From Tillandsia leiboldiana (taxonomy: Eukaryota; Streptophyta; Magnoliopsida; Poales; Bromeliaceae), in NCBI GenBank assembly GCA_029204045.2, contig CM055065.1, forward strand, positions 12,475,024 to 12,539,023: DNA of 64,000 nt, given 5' to 3'. Numbering within the stretch: the stretch's first letter is position 1; the number at the start of each line of letters is the position of its first letter. The notes under the pieces are model-generated. The model saw only the letters and a program-made list of their open reading frames with translations. It ran no database searches and had not been told where the DNA came from. A program made the translations under genes and the position numbers. Below are positions 23,221-35,208 of the stretch, piece after piece.

Positions 23221-24687
23221 TAGTTCGAACGAACAAAGTCTGGGAATTAACGAAGCCTCCGAAGCAACACAACGTGATTGGTACTAAATGGATTTTTAAG
23301 AATAAGAAAAACGAGGATGGTACCATCATCAGGAACAAAGCACGCCTAGTTGCTCAGGGCTACTCACAAATTGAAGGTATAGACTTTGATGAAACATTCG
23401 CCCCGGTAGCTCGACTCGAGTCGATTAGAAGTTTGTTCGCAATGCTTGTCATTTTAAAATCAAACTCTTTCAAATGGACGTTAAGAGCGCATAATTTTTA
23501 AATGGATTTTTAAACGAGGAAGTTTATGTGGCTCAACCGAAGGTTTTGTAGACCGTAAAAACCTAACCGTGTTTTTCGTTTGAAAAAGGCTCTTTACGGT
23601 CTGAAACAAGCACCACGAGCGTGGTACGAAAGGTTGACAAAGCACCTATTAGAAAAGGGGCTATACTCGAGGGGGAGCTGACCGGACTCTCTTTGTGAAG
23701 CATTATCAGGATCAGGATAACTCATTGTGGCACAAATCTATGTCGATGACATTGTATTTGGGGCAACAAGAGATAATGATGCTTCTAAATTCGCAGAAAC
23801 CATGGAAAGCGAATTTGAGATGTCAATGATGGGCGAACTGACATACTTTCTTGGATTGCAAGTGAAACAAAATGATGATGGCATCCATTTGTGTCAATCC
23901 AAGTACGCAAGGGAGTTGGTGAAGAAATTCGATTTAGAAAACTCTAAAGATTTTCCGACTCCTATGGGAACTAGCAATAAGGGATTAGGAAAGTGAATCT
24001 CTTAGTGAGAGTGTTGACGAGAAGCTTTATCGCAGCATGATAGGAAGTCTACTCTATCTCACGGCTAGTCGCCCGGATATATCCTTTAGTGTTGGGATTT
24101 GCGCGAGATATCAATCAGCACCAAAGGAGGTTCACCTGAAAGGGGTGAAAAGGATCATCCGGTACATCAAAGGAACTTTGAATTTCGAAATTTGGTATCC
24201 TATGGGAACAATGCTTGACATTATAGGATATTCAGATTCCGATTGGGCAGGATCTGTGGATGATCGGAAGAGTACGAGTGGTGCATGTTTTTATCTTGGC
24301 CATTGCCTTGTTGCATGGCATAGTAAAAAGCAAAACTGCATTGCACTCTCGACTGCCGAAGCGGAATATATTTCAGCGGGTAGTTGTTCAACCCAACTCA
24401 TTTGGATGAAAAGTGTGTTGAGCGACTTCCGGATTTCAGCAACTTCGGTAACGATTCTTTGTGACAACACAAGTGCTATAAATATTTCTAAAAATCCTGT
24501 GTTGCACTCGAGAACAAAACACATTGAACTTAGATATCATTTTCTAAGAGAGCTAGTTGAATCAAATATTCTTCAAATTTCTTACATTTCAACTGAGGAT
24601 CAATTAGCTGACATCTTAACAAAACCTTTGGATCAAAAACGGTTTATTCATTTGCGTAAGGCAATTGAAATGCTTTCCTTGAAATAA
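23221..24687 (+). pseudogene. C2 reverse transcriptase and RNase H
   Basis: RT begins as in C1 and is broken near 23445-23500, by the shared A-run frameshift before GTTTTTCG, and near 23660-23720. YVDD is intact at about 23740. A one-base insertion near 23990 separates RT from a clean RNase H frame, 24037-24687, with SDSDWAG, STAEAEY, DNTSAI and LADILTKPL. That last 650 bp is essentially identical to C1. The switch from error-rich to clean sequence occurs at about 24000. Confidence 0.85.
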
Positions 24688-26254
24688 TTCCTTTTTGAAA
24701 TCACTGCTTAGGTTAGGTTTTGTTTTGTGTTTTTGTTCATTATCTATGTTTGTACATAGAACATTTATTGAGCATTAGTTATATTGACTTTAATTGCATC
24801 CTTTCATATAATTAGAAATTTATTATGTTTTGGATATCATAATAATTCATTTGATGCAATGATCATTTATGTCAATTAAGTCATCTTTGTTTTGATCAAA
24901 GTCAATTTCTCTCTCAAATGATCTCTTGGTTTAGTTTTTATCTTATTTGACAATTGAGTCGAGTATGAAATTGAGATCAATTTTTGGTTGAATACTTTAT
25001 ATTTTAAATAATTGATAGCCATTTGAGGGGGAGTTAATGAAAATTGTTATGTTCAAAAGATGTGGAAAGAGTTACATCCCAATGAGGAGTGTGAAAACTA
25101 CCACCACATGGAGGAAAGAGCTACCACCTCGGTCGTCCGAGTACTGTGTGCAGCTACCACATGTATACCAAGCATGGTTTTTCGAGTTGATTAGATAAAA
25201 TGCTTTTTGGAATACTTGACTCTGTCAAATTCCAAGGTTGGTATAAGATAGGGATTTTATTGAAAGATGCTCAAAGAGCCACTCCTTACAATAATTTGAC
25301 TAGATATATTATCTAACTTATCTGGGATTTCAAACATCTATTGATCTTGGTATTTCATTTTCTTTACCAAATTGATGATTTGATAAAGGCATTACTCATA
25401 AGTTCATGATAGATGTAATTGAACTTGTTCAACTTTAAGGGATTTAATTTTTATAAATTTTTGTTTCATTATTTTGATATTATTGATAGATTTAGCATAA
25501 TCTATTTCTCTTGACATGAAACGATGATTTTAATTTAAAGTTGATACACAAAAATGCTTACAATCTTTTTCTGGATTTTCTAGAATTTTTTGGAATTTTT
25601 CTGAAGAAAAAGTTTGGAACCGATCCGGACTGGACAATCCGATCCGGATCCCGAACGCAGGAATTTCCTGCGGGTAGCCGATCCGGACTGGATTCACGAT
25701 CCGATCCGGACCGCGGCTAGGGTTTTATATAGAATAAAAGGGTTTTGATTTCTTTTTACTACAATCTTTTGTTCCTAAGTCTGCAGAGCTTTTCTCTCTA
25801 GAAAGCAATCAATTTGGAGCCTTTCCAACTCAGGTTCTTCGATTCCAAGTAAGTTTTTTTGATCAAAAACTCGGGTTTTCACAGTTTTTCACTATTTTGC
25901 TCAAAACGTGATGGAAATCTTGTAACTTTTTCGTTTGAGATTGGTTTTTGGTCAAATTTCTTTTGAAATATGAACTCTGGGTAGATTAGTTTTGATTATA
26001 TGCTAGGTATTCTCTTGATTAACGGATTTTTAGGCTTCGATTTCTAAAAATTTAGTTTTAGGGCATATAATAGGAATTTTTGAAAATCATGGGATTGATC
26101 TATTTTTAAAATTTCTTTTGCAAAACTAATTTGATTCCTAGTCTCTCTACATGATGATGATTGTTTGGGTACAATTTTTCCAATTTTTGAAAATAAACAA
26201 TTTTTCTCGTGTTCGTGAGTCTTGCTCGCAGGATCTTAAAGCTGAATAGCGACA
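24688..26254 (+). other. C2 non-coding region between pol and extra ORF
   Basis: It is nearly identical to C1 15335-16905. It holds GAGGGGGAG at 25025-25033, four TCCGGA palindromes at 25623-25712, and the acceptor-like TTGCTCGCAG just upstream of the ORF. No protein is supported. Confidence 0.65.
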
Positions 26255-27720
26255 TTGGTGTTCTCACTGATAATAGTTCTGTTGGTTGCTATGGTCCATG
26301 CAAAATCAACTGACAAGCCTAAGAGAGCTAGGAAAAGCAAGAAAACTAGAGATGATTCCGAGACAGAATCGGAAACTGAATCTATAGACTGGGATGAGCT
26401 TCTGGTTGAAGCAACTGCTCCCACTGCTTCGAAGAGGAAAGCCCCTGCAGAAACTTCAAAGGCGAAGACTCCGCCTACCACCGCTGAAAAAGGGAAAGCC
26501 CCTATGGAAACAAGCCCGATTAAGACAAAAAGGAAAAGTGTTGCCAGAAAGAGAGGGAGTGCTCGAGGTATATCAATTGAGGAGCCACTAGCTAGCCAGC
26601 CTCCTCCACAAGACTTTATCAGTTCTGCGAGAATCAAAGATTTTGAGAAAAGAGAGTGCATTGGCGAAAGACATGTAAATGTCAAGGATCTGAAGGAGCG
26701 GTCTGCACTCTTTGGGACTCTGTTTGACCATGCGGGTCTTGCCCCCATTTGCCATTTCCCTGAGTCCACTGGGTATTGTCTTCATTCGGTGAGAATGTTT
26801 TATCAGAATGCTTCAAGCTTACTTGATCAGGACGACGGTCATCGAGAATTTCTAACAATGGTTAGAAATATTAAGATTAAAGTCACACCTCAACTGATTG
26901 GAGAGGTGTTAGGGATGAAGGCCAGGGCTGAAGGAAGAAATTACCTGAAATGTCAAATTTTCTCCACCACCTCCTGGAGAGTGGTCGTGGATGGAATTTG
27001 TCTTCCCGATACTCAGTCGACGGGAAATTCAGTGTTTTCTAAAGAACTTCGACCGGAGTATCGCTACTTGAACTTTATTGTTTGCTACAATATTCTTCCT
27101 AACATGCAAACAAAAGTTCTTCGATGGGATAGGATGTTATTTCTTTATCTTCTTGGAAACCCAGCAGTGGCTATGGGATCGAATTTAAACATTCCTTAGA
27201 TAGGATGTTATTTCTTTATCTTCTTGGAAACCCAGCAGTGGCTATGGGATAGAATTTAAACATTCCTTATCTCATCTGGTCGAGGATGGCACGGTATGTG
27301 GAACATGCTCACCCTACAGAGAGACTTCCCTATCCTATGATCATTATGCGTATTTTTCGCAAATTTAAGGTCGACACAAGTGCGAGCTCCTAAATGCACA
27401 GTCTAGGAACGATCAATGACACGACTATTGTGAAGTCTCTCTCCACTAAACAAGATGAGCCTCCATCACCTCCTCGCCGACGAAGAGCACAACCAGCAGC
27501 CACAGCTTCAGCACCAGCAGCCACAGCTTCAGCACCACAAGCAACAACTTCAGCTCCACCACCAGCAGCTTCAACTTCAGGGGACGATGCTTCAGTTACC
27601 TCTATTTATAAAGAGCAACAACGACTTTCCTCTGAACAGGAACGGATGTCAAATGAATTTATTGAAATGAAGGAAGAAATAAAAGAGGTCAAAAAGAAGC
27701 AGTCGTCCATGAACAAGTGA
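26255..27720 (+). pseudogene. C2 extra ORF downstream of pol (best copy)
   Basis: The frame opens at 26255 with a TTG where Copia-E has ATG. It encodes a short hydrophobic start (FSLIIVLLVAM, signal-peptide or membrane-anchor-like) followed by MVHAKSTDKPKRARKSKK, a basic/acidic disordered segment, and a folded part with ECIGERHVNVKDL, RMFYQNASSLL, PQLIGEVLGM and YLNFIVCYNILPNM. The 71-bp duplication (27128-27269) ends this frame at 27199. The remainder continues after it, is cut again by TAA before MHSLG (27394), and ends in a Pro/Ala-rich tail with a coiled-coil-prone C-terminus. The middle part resembles proteins annotated only as putative plant transposon proteins. An env-like role is possible but not shown. 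Confidence 0.75.
27128..27269 (+). repeat. 71-bp tandem duplication inside C2 extra ORF
   Basis: This is the same duplication as in C1 (17777-17916), with one extra T at the junction. It places a stop codon in the ORF. Confidence 0.85.
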
Positions 27721-28432
27721 ATAAAGAAAATTTTCCAAAAACTAGGATCCGTTAGTTCGGATGAATCTGAGTAACCTTTATCCTTCTAATCATTTTTCTT
27801 TTGCAGGCTTTTAAGTTCTTACCTTTTATTTTTGAACTTTTAACACTCCCCTTTATTTTTGTAATTTTGGCTACTTTAGTGACAAAAAGGGGGAGAGATA
27901 TAAGAACAATTGGAACAATGGTTGGAACAATGGTGTGTGAGAACTGTGAACTTTGAAACTTTGAAGGTAAGTATCAAACCAACTTTTGGTTTTGTATTGT
28001 GATTGCATGCATGCTTCGACTAATTATTTGACTAACTATTTGGGCATGTATTATTACTAACAAGTTGTTTGATTACTAACAAGTTCTGTGACATTTGGAT
28101 TTTAATGCTTAGAAGATATGTCTATTTTTGATTATGATCTTAATACATATCTGAGTTCACAAATGTCATGGTAAGTATAAACTCTATCTCTGTTTGGTTT
28201 TGAATGCTAAATATTCTTGAGGTATCTAACGATCTCTTTTGTCAAGAATGATTTTTTTTGCAGAGAGTACAGATGTCTAAGTCTAGAGTCTGTTTTAGGA
28301 GTTTATCTCATGTATTTAATTATTGGTTCTCAAATGTAAATTTTTGTTGTACGGTGATAGCAACAAAAATATCTTTTTGAATTTTCTTAAGTGGATTCTC
28401 TGTTTTGTCACGAAACCGCCAAAGGGGGAGAT
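27721..28432 (+). other. C2 3' non-coding region with polypurine tracts
   Basis: It matches C1 18368-19076. AAAAAGGGGGAGAG lies near 27885 and CCAAAGGGGGAGAT directly before the LTR. Confidence 0.75.
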
Positions 28433-29715
28433 TGTTAAGGAATTTGTTTTGGCGTATTTCGTGAAAGTGTTAAGTCTTGAAGATTGAAGATTAAGAAGTT
28501 TGGATCATATACATCAATCTCAAGAAAGAAGAATTCAAAAGGATCAGGTACGTTTAACTAATTAATTTTGATGATCTGAATACTTCTTATAGTGTAGAAA
28601 CACTTGGATGAATTTTTAATTGTATAAAAATCAAAAAACTGGACATGGGACATGTTCAGGATCCGGATCAGGCACTGCAGTCCGGACCCCGAACGTTGTT
28701 TGTTCATGCGCAAATCCAGTCCGGATCAAAGCCAATTCTGATCCGGACCCCGAACATGGGTTTTGCTGAAAAGTATGAACAGTCCGGATCGTGTACTTCA
28801 GTCCGGACCCCGAACGTATGTTTTTCTGGAAATTGTCTGTTTAGCCACGACAGTCCGGACCACCGATTCCAGTCCGGACCGTCGTCTTGAAAAATTCCAG
28901 ATTAGGTCAGTTTTTGATTCTTATCCTCTTCCAACGGTTTCTAACCTATAAAATAAACCCTACGATTCATTTTTAGGGTAATCCAAAATACGGTCAAAAA
29001 GAGAAAAATCCACATATAGAGAAGAAAGGAAATAACGAGATTAAATCTATGTTTCTTCATCTATATTGATTAATTTGATTCTAGGTTTTCATACTCAGAT
29101 TTTGACTAGAATCAAATTAATGAATACTTAGATGATATTTCCGATCTATCTTTGATCTAAGTATTCGGCGGATCATCACCACCCAAAAACAACGATTTTC
29201 CCAAAATCGGCGCGTGGATTCGCGTGGCCTTGTGGATTCAAGGTGCTACCGCTCTCGTGGATTCGGAGCGAGGTACGTTCGTGGATTCGAGACGTGCTAC
29301 TGGGTGAAGACCGTGGATTCGGTTGGACGTTGTGGATTTGATGTTGGACGCCGTGGATTCGGCGTTGGACGCCGTGGATTCGGCGTTGGACGCTAATCGT
29401 GGATTCGAGGAGCGTTGCGGAGCGAGCGGAGAAGATCTACTAGGAGCGTATGGAAAAAGGTCGAGTCGTCTGTGAGTACGGTATATCACCTTTGTACGTG
29501 TTATAATTCTAGTGGATTTCGCCATGTTATCGGTCCCGTGATTTTTTACTCCGGTTTTGGAGTTTTCCACGTAAAAATCTTGCGTGTTATATTTTCATTT
29601 CCGCATTGGGTTTTATTGCGCAATAATTTTTGAGTGTTTATTGTTTACACCTATTCACCCCCCCCTCTAGGTGGTTTTTTTCCTATTTAGATCCATATTT
29701 TAACATAACCCAACA
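28433..29715 (+). repeat. C2 3' LTR
   Basis: The 1,283-bp LTR runs from TGTTAAGG to CCCAACA. It is very close to the 8909 LTR but has an additional CGTGGATTCGGCGTTGGACG unit near 29350-29395. Confidence 0.9.
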
Positions 29716-29720
29716 ATAAT
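29716..29720. repeat. target-site duplication ATAAT (right)
   Basis: It matches 8904-8908, so the outer LTRs define a single insertion. Confidence 0.85.
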
Positions 29721-30041
29721 GAATGATAACAACTGTATATGCATGCATTAGTGAATCAATAACTGCCGAGATATAACCCTATCAATCTGAGCCGGAGAAA
29801 CTCGGTCATCCCCTGCGCAACCATCACAATCGGCTACACCAAGATATATGTACCACCGATGTGGAAACGTACTCAGGTGTCAACCCAGTCACCTACTTAA
29901 CTGTCACAATCCGCTACACCCACAACTATGTACCTCCGATGTGGAAACGTACTCAAGTATCTCAATGAAGCAGGACTTAGTTACAACTATACTCAAATTG
30001 GAAGACTCTATCTACTAATGGAAATCCTTACCCCAACCTTA
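29721..30041 (-). repeat. old gypsy LTR fragment (LTR-K'), right part
   Basis: This probably continues 8803-8908 beyond the copia insertion and recalls part of the Gypsy-F LTR around 45740-45900. It holds an 80-bp tandem repeat (TCACAATC...GATGTGGAAACGTACTCA at 29824 and 29904). Confidence 0.5.
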
Positions 30042-30680
30042 TGTGTTATGGCATCCAAGGATCTAAAATAGGATAAAAACCACATAGAGAAGGAGTGAAT
30101 AGGTGTAAACAATAAAACTCTAAAATCGTTGCGTAAAAATAACCCAATACGGAAAATAAAGAATGTACGCAAGATTTTACGTGAAAAACTCCAATCCAGG
30201 AGTAAAAAACCACGGGACCGATCACGCAAAAAAATTCACTAAGATTAAAATACGTACAAGGTGATATAACGCAAACTTACGACTCAATCTTTTCCATATG
30301 CTCCAAGTAGATCTTCTTCCGCTTTCCTAAACGCGCATCGATCACACGATTTGAGTTCAACTTCGAATCCACGAAGTCCAACTTCGAATCCACTAAGTCT
30401 AACCGAATCCACGGTCGTCACCAATGTAGCACGAGTCGATCACACAAACGTGCCTAACTCCGAATCCACGAAGTCGATACATCTTGAATCCACAATGCCA
30501 CGCGAATCCACGCACCGATATTCCTTCCGGAAATCGTTGATTGTTTATTGGTGTAGGTGATTTTGAATAATTAGAAAATCATATATAGACAAGAAAAATA
30601 CCGTCTAAGTATTCATCAATTTGATTCTCTGATTAATTTAATTTTCAAATAAACTAACCAGAGAAGCACAAATCAAAAGA
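30042..30680 (-). repeat. degenerate Sirevirus-type copia LTR fragment
   Basis: Read on the minus strand it matches the downstream half of the Copia-A LTR. It has the TTTTTACTCC and CCACGGGACCGATCACGC-type stretches and a run of CGAATCCACG repeats (30340-30510), ending at TGTGTTATGG (30042). The U3 half is absent. Confidence 0.7.
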
Positions 30681-30805
30681 TTTGGAAATTTAGGTGCAGT
30701 CAATTGGAAAAATTAAATTTGACAATTTCATAGTGGTCTGCAGGTGAGGGGTTCCCCCAACACGTACTCTTACATTTTGTCTCAAATATTCCTAGTCATT
30801 GAAGG

Positions 30806-30808
<3 letters not shown>

Positions 30809-30838
<30 letters not shown>
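30809..30838. repeat. (TA)n microsatellite
   Basis: An uninterrupted TA run immediately precedes the older MITE-like copy. Confidence 0.9.
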
Positions 30839-31277
<439 letters not shown>

Positions 31278-31278
<1 letters not shown>

Positions 31279-31516
31279 CGTAGGGCTACTATACTCTTAT
31301 GAGTATAAACCCCTTTATACTCATAACTTTTTTATCCTTGGATGAAAGAATGTGCGGTTAGGATGATAGTGGTCCCCCTATGGTTTACTAGGTGGTTGGA
31401 GAAATAGTATAAATTCTAGGGACTATCTACTATAATCCTAACCGCACATTCTTTCATCCAAGGGATGAAAACTTATGAGTATAAAAGAATTTTACTCATA
31501 AGAGTATAGTAGCCGG

Positions 31517-31520
<4 letters not shown>
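31278..31520. mobile_element. foldback MITE inserted in TA repeats
   Basis: A 22-bp perfect inverted terminal segment (31284-31305 and 31493-31514, starting GGCTACTATACTCTT) extends into arms of about 100 bp. These share ATGAAAGAATGTGCGGTTAG and its complement, with few mismatches. The whole element is about 243 bp, non-coding, and flanked by TA repeats, as expected for TA-targeting MITEs. The superfamily is not determined. Confidence 0.8.

Positions 31521-31590
<70 letters not shown>
31521..31590. repeat. (TA)n(GA)n microsatellite
   Basis: A TA run follows the MITE and switches to GA repeats up to 31590. Confidence 0.95.
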
Positions 31591-31591
<1 letters not shown>

Positions 31592-31714
31592 ATAGAGTAA
31601 GGATAGAAAATTAAATAAATAAATAAACGTAATATTATTCTGGTGATAGTACTCCACAAAAAAAACACTATTGTCTAGCAGTAAATTATGGTCAAATTAA
31701 CCATTTTAAAGCAT

Positions 31715-31772
<58 letters not shown>

Positions 31773-32064
31773 GAAAGTTAATATATTATCGGTTTCATTT
31801 TTTTTTTTTTTAAAGAAATGAACTTAGTTGAACCTCAAATATCAATCACCAAATTCTTTGTCACTTGACCTTTTGCCACCGTGCTAGAGACGGACAGTAA
31901 AGCATTCAAGTTTTAAAATAACTTCCTTCCTCTATATGCAGACAGGAAATCAATTACTTTTTACAGGTAGAGATAAAACTGAATGGTATTGTAAAATTGC
32001 TTTTCACGAATGATTGCTACAGGAATCGAACGATTGAAAATGCAGATATTGTCTTATGGTATAC
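31591..32064. other. AT-rich stretch without recognised gene; 50-T run
   Basis: I see no gene. It holds (AAAT)-type repeats near 31610 and a run of about 50 T at 31719-31768, followed by a second shorter T run near 31800. The right edge is the Gypsy-D insertion point. Confidence 0.7.
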
Positions 32065-32819
32065 TGTAATATCATAGATTTTTTGTAACACTTTATACCT
32101 CCTGCTAATAAAGTTTACGTTTAAAGTAATTAATGTAACGGGTTTACTTAAGTCGATAATTTGGAGGTGCGGGTATTTTTCTGCGATAGAGCTCAGAAAA
32201 CGGAGAACGACGGTGCGATCGGATCCGGATTCCGACTTACGGAACTCCCAAAAAGGGGTAGAAAGTGATCGCAATGGCCAGGGGGTGCATCGAAATCCGC
32301 CTAAGTGATTTGGCACGCTTTCCGAGGAAAAAAGGGGATTTATCTTTAAAGAATTATCCCGAAGGATTTTATCTGAGGAATTAATTAATTGAGGAATTAA
32401 TTAATTGAGAAATTAATTAATTATGATTTTAAAATACTCGATGTGGATTTTGTCGTACAAAAAGATTAATTTGTGACTTCTCCCGAAAGAAAGAAAAAAA
32501 AAAAAGAGAAAAGGGAAAAAGGCGAAACCCTAAACGGAAGGAAACGAGAGGAAGGAACGGGCGAAAGAAAAGGGAAAAGGCGAAACCCTAATCGGAAGGA
32601 AACGGTGGGAAAGAAGGAGAAGGCGAAAGAACCCCAAACCCTCCCGACGAGCGTGCCGAAGCCGGGAGCGTGAACGGGTCACCATCTCCGACGATTAGAG
32701 GTAAGCTAGATTTATTTTCGTGTAGTTTTGCTCGGTTTTCGGTTGGGTCTTTTACGGAGTCTTAGGGTAGCCGTTTGCTAACCTAAGCGTCGCCGCCGCG
32801 AAGCCCTAGGGCAATCGCC

Positions 32820-33570
32820 GCCGCGACCATGATACGCGCCGCGGGGGGACGGTACCCGCGCGCCCGCGACCGGTGCCGCGTGGGACCAAGGTTCCCGCGT
32901 GGCCGCGGCTAGGGTAAGCGCTCCGCGGGGCCGGTGCCCGCGCGGCCGCGGCAAGCGCCGCGCGGACCGGTGCCCGCGCGGCCGCAGCGAGTGCCGCGCG
33001 GGTGGGCGCGCGCGTGGCCGAGGCGCGCGCCGCGCGTGGCCCATGCCCGCACGGCCGCAACCGGCACCGCGCGGGCGGGCGCCCGCGTGGCGGCAGCGCA
33101 AGCCGCGCGGGGGCCATGCCCGCGCGGCTGCGATTCGTGCCGCGCGGGCGGGCGCCCACGCAGCGGTAGCGCAAGCCGCGCGGGGGCCATGCCCGCGCGG
33201 CTGCGTTTCGTGCCGCGCGGGCGGGCGCCCGCCCGGCGGCGGCAGCACGTGCAGCGCGGGGCCATGCCCGCGCGGCGCCGGCGGCGCATGTCGCGCGGGG
33301 ACATGCCCACGTGGCTGCGATTGGTGCCGCGCGGGCGGGCGCCCGCGTGGTTGCGGCGCGTGCCGCGCGGGGACGGTGCCCGCGCGGCCGCGGCAAGTGC
33401 CGCGCGGCCGCGGCTCGCACCGTGCGGGGCTAAGGCCCGCACGGTTGCGGAGGGTGCCGCGCGGGGTTGGTGCCCGCGCGGCCGCGGCTTGCACCGCTCG
33501 GAGCTAGGGCCCGCGCGGCCGTACTACCGCAACGCCGCGGGGGGGGCGGGGGGGGGGGGGGGGGGGGCGC
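32820..33570 (+). repeat. GC-rich tandem array with poly-G end (5' LTR of Gypsy-D)
   Basis: The array is built from variants of GTGCCGCGCGGGCGGGCGCC, CGCGTGCCGCGCGGGG and CATGCCCGCGCGGCTGCG. It ends in a run of G interrupted by one C (33538-33567). Overlapping open frames on both strands are by-products of the composition. Confidence 0.85.
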
Positions 33571-33987
33571 GTCGCTCAACGCGCTCGGCTCAAGTTGTCA
33601 TTAGTGTTTTTGAGTTTTTGGGCTCGGTTTATATGCTGTTGTATTTTTTATCTGGCCGCGGCTCTTTTGTGGACTACTTATAGGTCAGGCGTCAATAGAG
33701 AGCAAAGTTCGGTCTCCGGAGTGCAGTCTTCGCACAATCGAGGTGGGTAGTTTTTGTTATTACCGGCGTGGTGTCGTTCCCGAATATTCGTTTTGATAAA
33801 GTAGACATATTTGGTATTTTGACTAACCCCATAGCATGTGAATCCCTTTTATCGTGTTAATCAAAGCGGCTGCGGTCCGAGATCGTTATCATGTTAATCA
33901 AAGCGGCTGCGGTCGCAGGATCGTCAGACTATTCTGACTAAAGCGGCTGAGGTCGCAATGCTATTATGACACTCATATTGCTTACAC

Positions 33988-34901
33988 GCACACCGACAGT
34001 TTGGCCACTGCGCAGGGTGTATTTTTCCGGAAAGATGGTAAGTTACTTTACCCGTGTACCCCACAAGGGGAGGTTAGTGGGGACCCCTCAAGGAGAGGCG
34101 ACTGCTACTTGGGCAGTGGAGGGGTTGGGGGCACCAAGGAGATGAGTACGGTATTGGGGTTGGGGCCCAAAACATTCTGAAAGCTGGGGTAGGTGCCCAG
34201 TGCGACTTTCGACAGGGATTTAGCGATATATGAGATGGGGAGGGGAGGGAAGTAAATGCTCCAGTGATTTGGTGTGTTCTTTCTGTTATTGCATTTACTT
34301 ATATGTTTCTCTACTTTATCAGTCACTGACAACCCACACTGTGACAGGTTCGAATAGGGGTGGGATTCGGGACGACGGGGAGGCATCCGTTAGAGGACCC
34401 TAGCCATGAGGGCTAGTAAACGATACGTTATCTTCTTTACTTTTGGTTAATTCGTCATACTATGGTTAGTTAAACTGTGATACATATACTGTGGTTGCTG
34501 ATGGATGTTGGAATGATGTTTTCCTATAACTAATTGGTAAATGTAGGATGTGTATTTGCGCCAAGTTTTCAAATGCAAACCCGGTTTCAAAAGTGTTTTC
34601 AAAGTAGGTGCCGTGTGGGCACCGATTTTAAAAACCCGTGGATTTATCCTTTCAAGTTAATGGCCGCCCAAAGAGTTTGCGAAAACGTTTTGGAAAAGCT
34701 GGGTGTCGAGTGGGCACCGATTTACAAAACCCATGGGTTTATGCTATAGGCTGTATGAGATAGCGGTGATGGTATGATTTATTATATTCTTTCCTATTTG
34801 TCTGTCATGGTTGGAATGGTTAAAGTATGTGCTCTATTAGTAACGCCGTGCATATACAAAGGAGACTCCGCCCGTTTGGGGAGTGAATTTGTATATGTGG
34901 C
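33988..34901 (+). other. conserved hairpin block of LTR-D
   Basis: It has three parts. First, ACACC (33990-33994) pairs with GGTGT (34016-34020), and inside it CAGT (33997-34000) pairs with ACTG (34007-34010) around TTGGCC. Second, the CGTGTGG-type units are GGTGC-CGTGTGG-GCACC (34607-34623) and GGTGT-CGAGTGG-GCACC (34702-34718). Third, the U5 hairpin has CATATACAAA (34851-34860) pairing with TTTGTATATG (34888-34897), outer GCCG with TGGC, spanning 34845-34901. Confidence 0.65.
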
Positions 34902-34991
34902 GGGTCTGATACGCGCCGGGGGCGAGGTCTATTAAAAAAAAATGGGTACGTTTTTCTCTCTTTTAGAACCTCCCGGGCGTGACAGATTATA

Positions 34992-35002
34992 TGGTATCAG
35001 AG
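34992..35002 (+). other. primer-binding site (initiator Met tRNA type)
   Basis: TGGTATCAGAG lies seven bases after the LTR end. Confidence 0.85.
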
Positions 35003-35208
35003 AAAACGACTTTAACCACGGTGGCCAGTGACCAACATCCACAGAATGCATTATCACGAGTGACTAACCAAGTTGATAACCAAAGTATTGGTGTGTCACG
35101 TACGAGCGTGAGCGCGGGGAAATAAGGGATAGAGTCCCAGGGTTAGTAGGTCAAGGTGCTAGACCGATCGAATTATGATTAATGATTTTTCATTGCTCAC
35201 AGTGGAGA

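Larger units (their letters stand above)
8909..29715 (+). mobile_element. tandem Sirevirus-type copia composite (C1 + C2, three LTRs)
   Basis: The order is LTR, internal C1, LTR (cut by a 100-N gap), internal C2 (its start lost in the gap), LTR. Both internal parts have gag, protease, integrase, RT-RNase H, a 1.5-kb non-coding stretch and an extra ORF. Only the outer ends carry the ATAAT duplication. C1 and C2 share the stop at 13869, the RT frameshift and a 70-bp duplication in the extra ORF, so they descend from one broken copy. The arrangement is either a genuine tandem duplication through an LTR or an assembly duplication around the gap. Confidence 0.88.
32065..34984 (+). repeat. Gypsy-D 5' LTR
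   Basis: The 2,920-bp LTR runs from TGTAATATC to GGGCGTGACA. Features in order are a tagagctc motif near 32190; a purine-rich leader with AAACCCTAA twice (32525-32590); an AG/GTAAGC donor-like site at 32700; a very GC-rich array (32820-33570); and the conserved hairpin block. Confidence 0.9.

Noticed and set aside
29824..29983. Possible CRISPR-like repeat pair
   Set aside because: Only two 80-bp units without unique spacers, in a plant LTR remnant.
32778..33507. Open frames up to 249 codons on both strands in the GC-rich array of LTR-D (similar at 40717-41603)
   Set aside because: Overlapping Ala/Arg/Gly/Pro-only translations in all frames of a GC tandem repeat. They have no domains and are not conserved in frame between the two LTRs.
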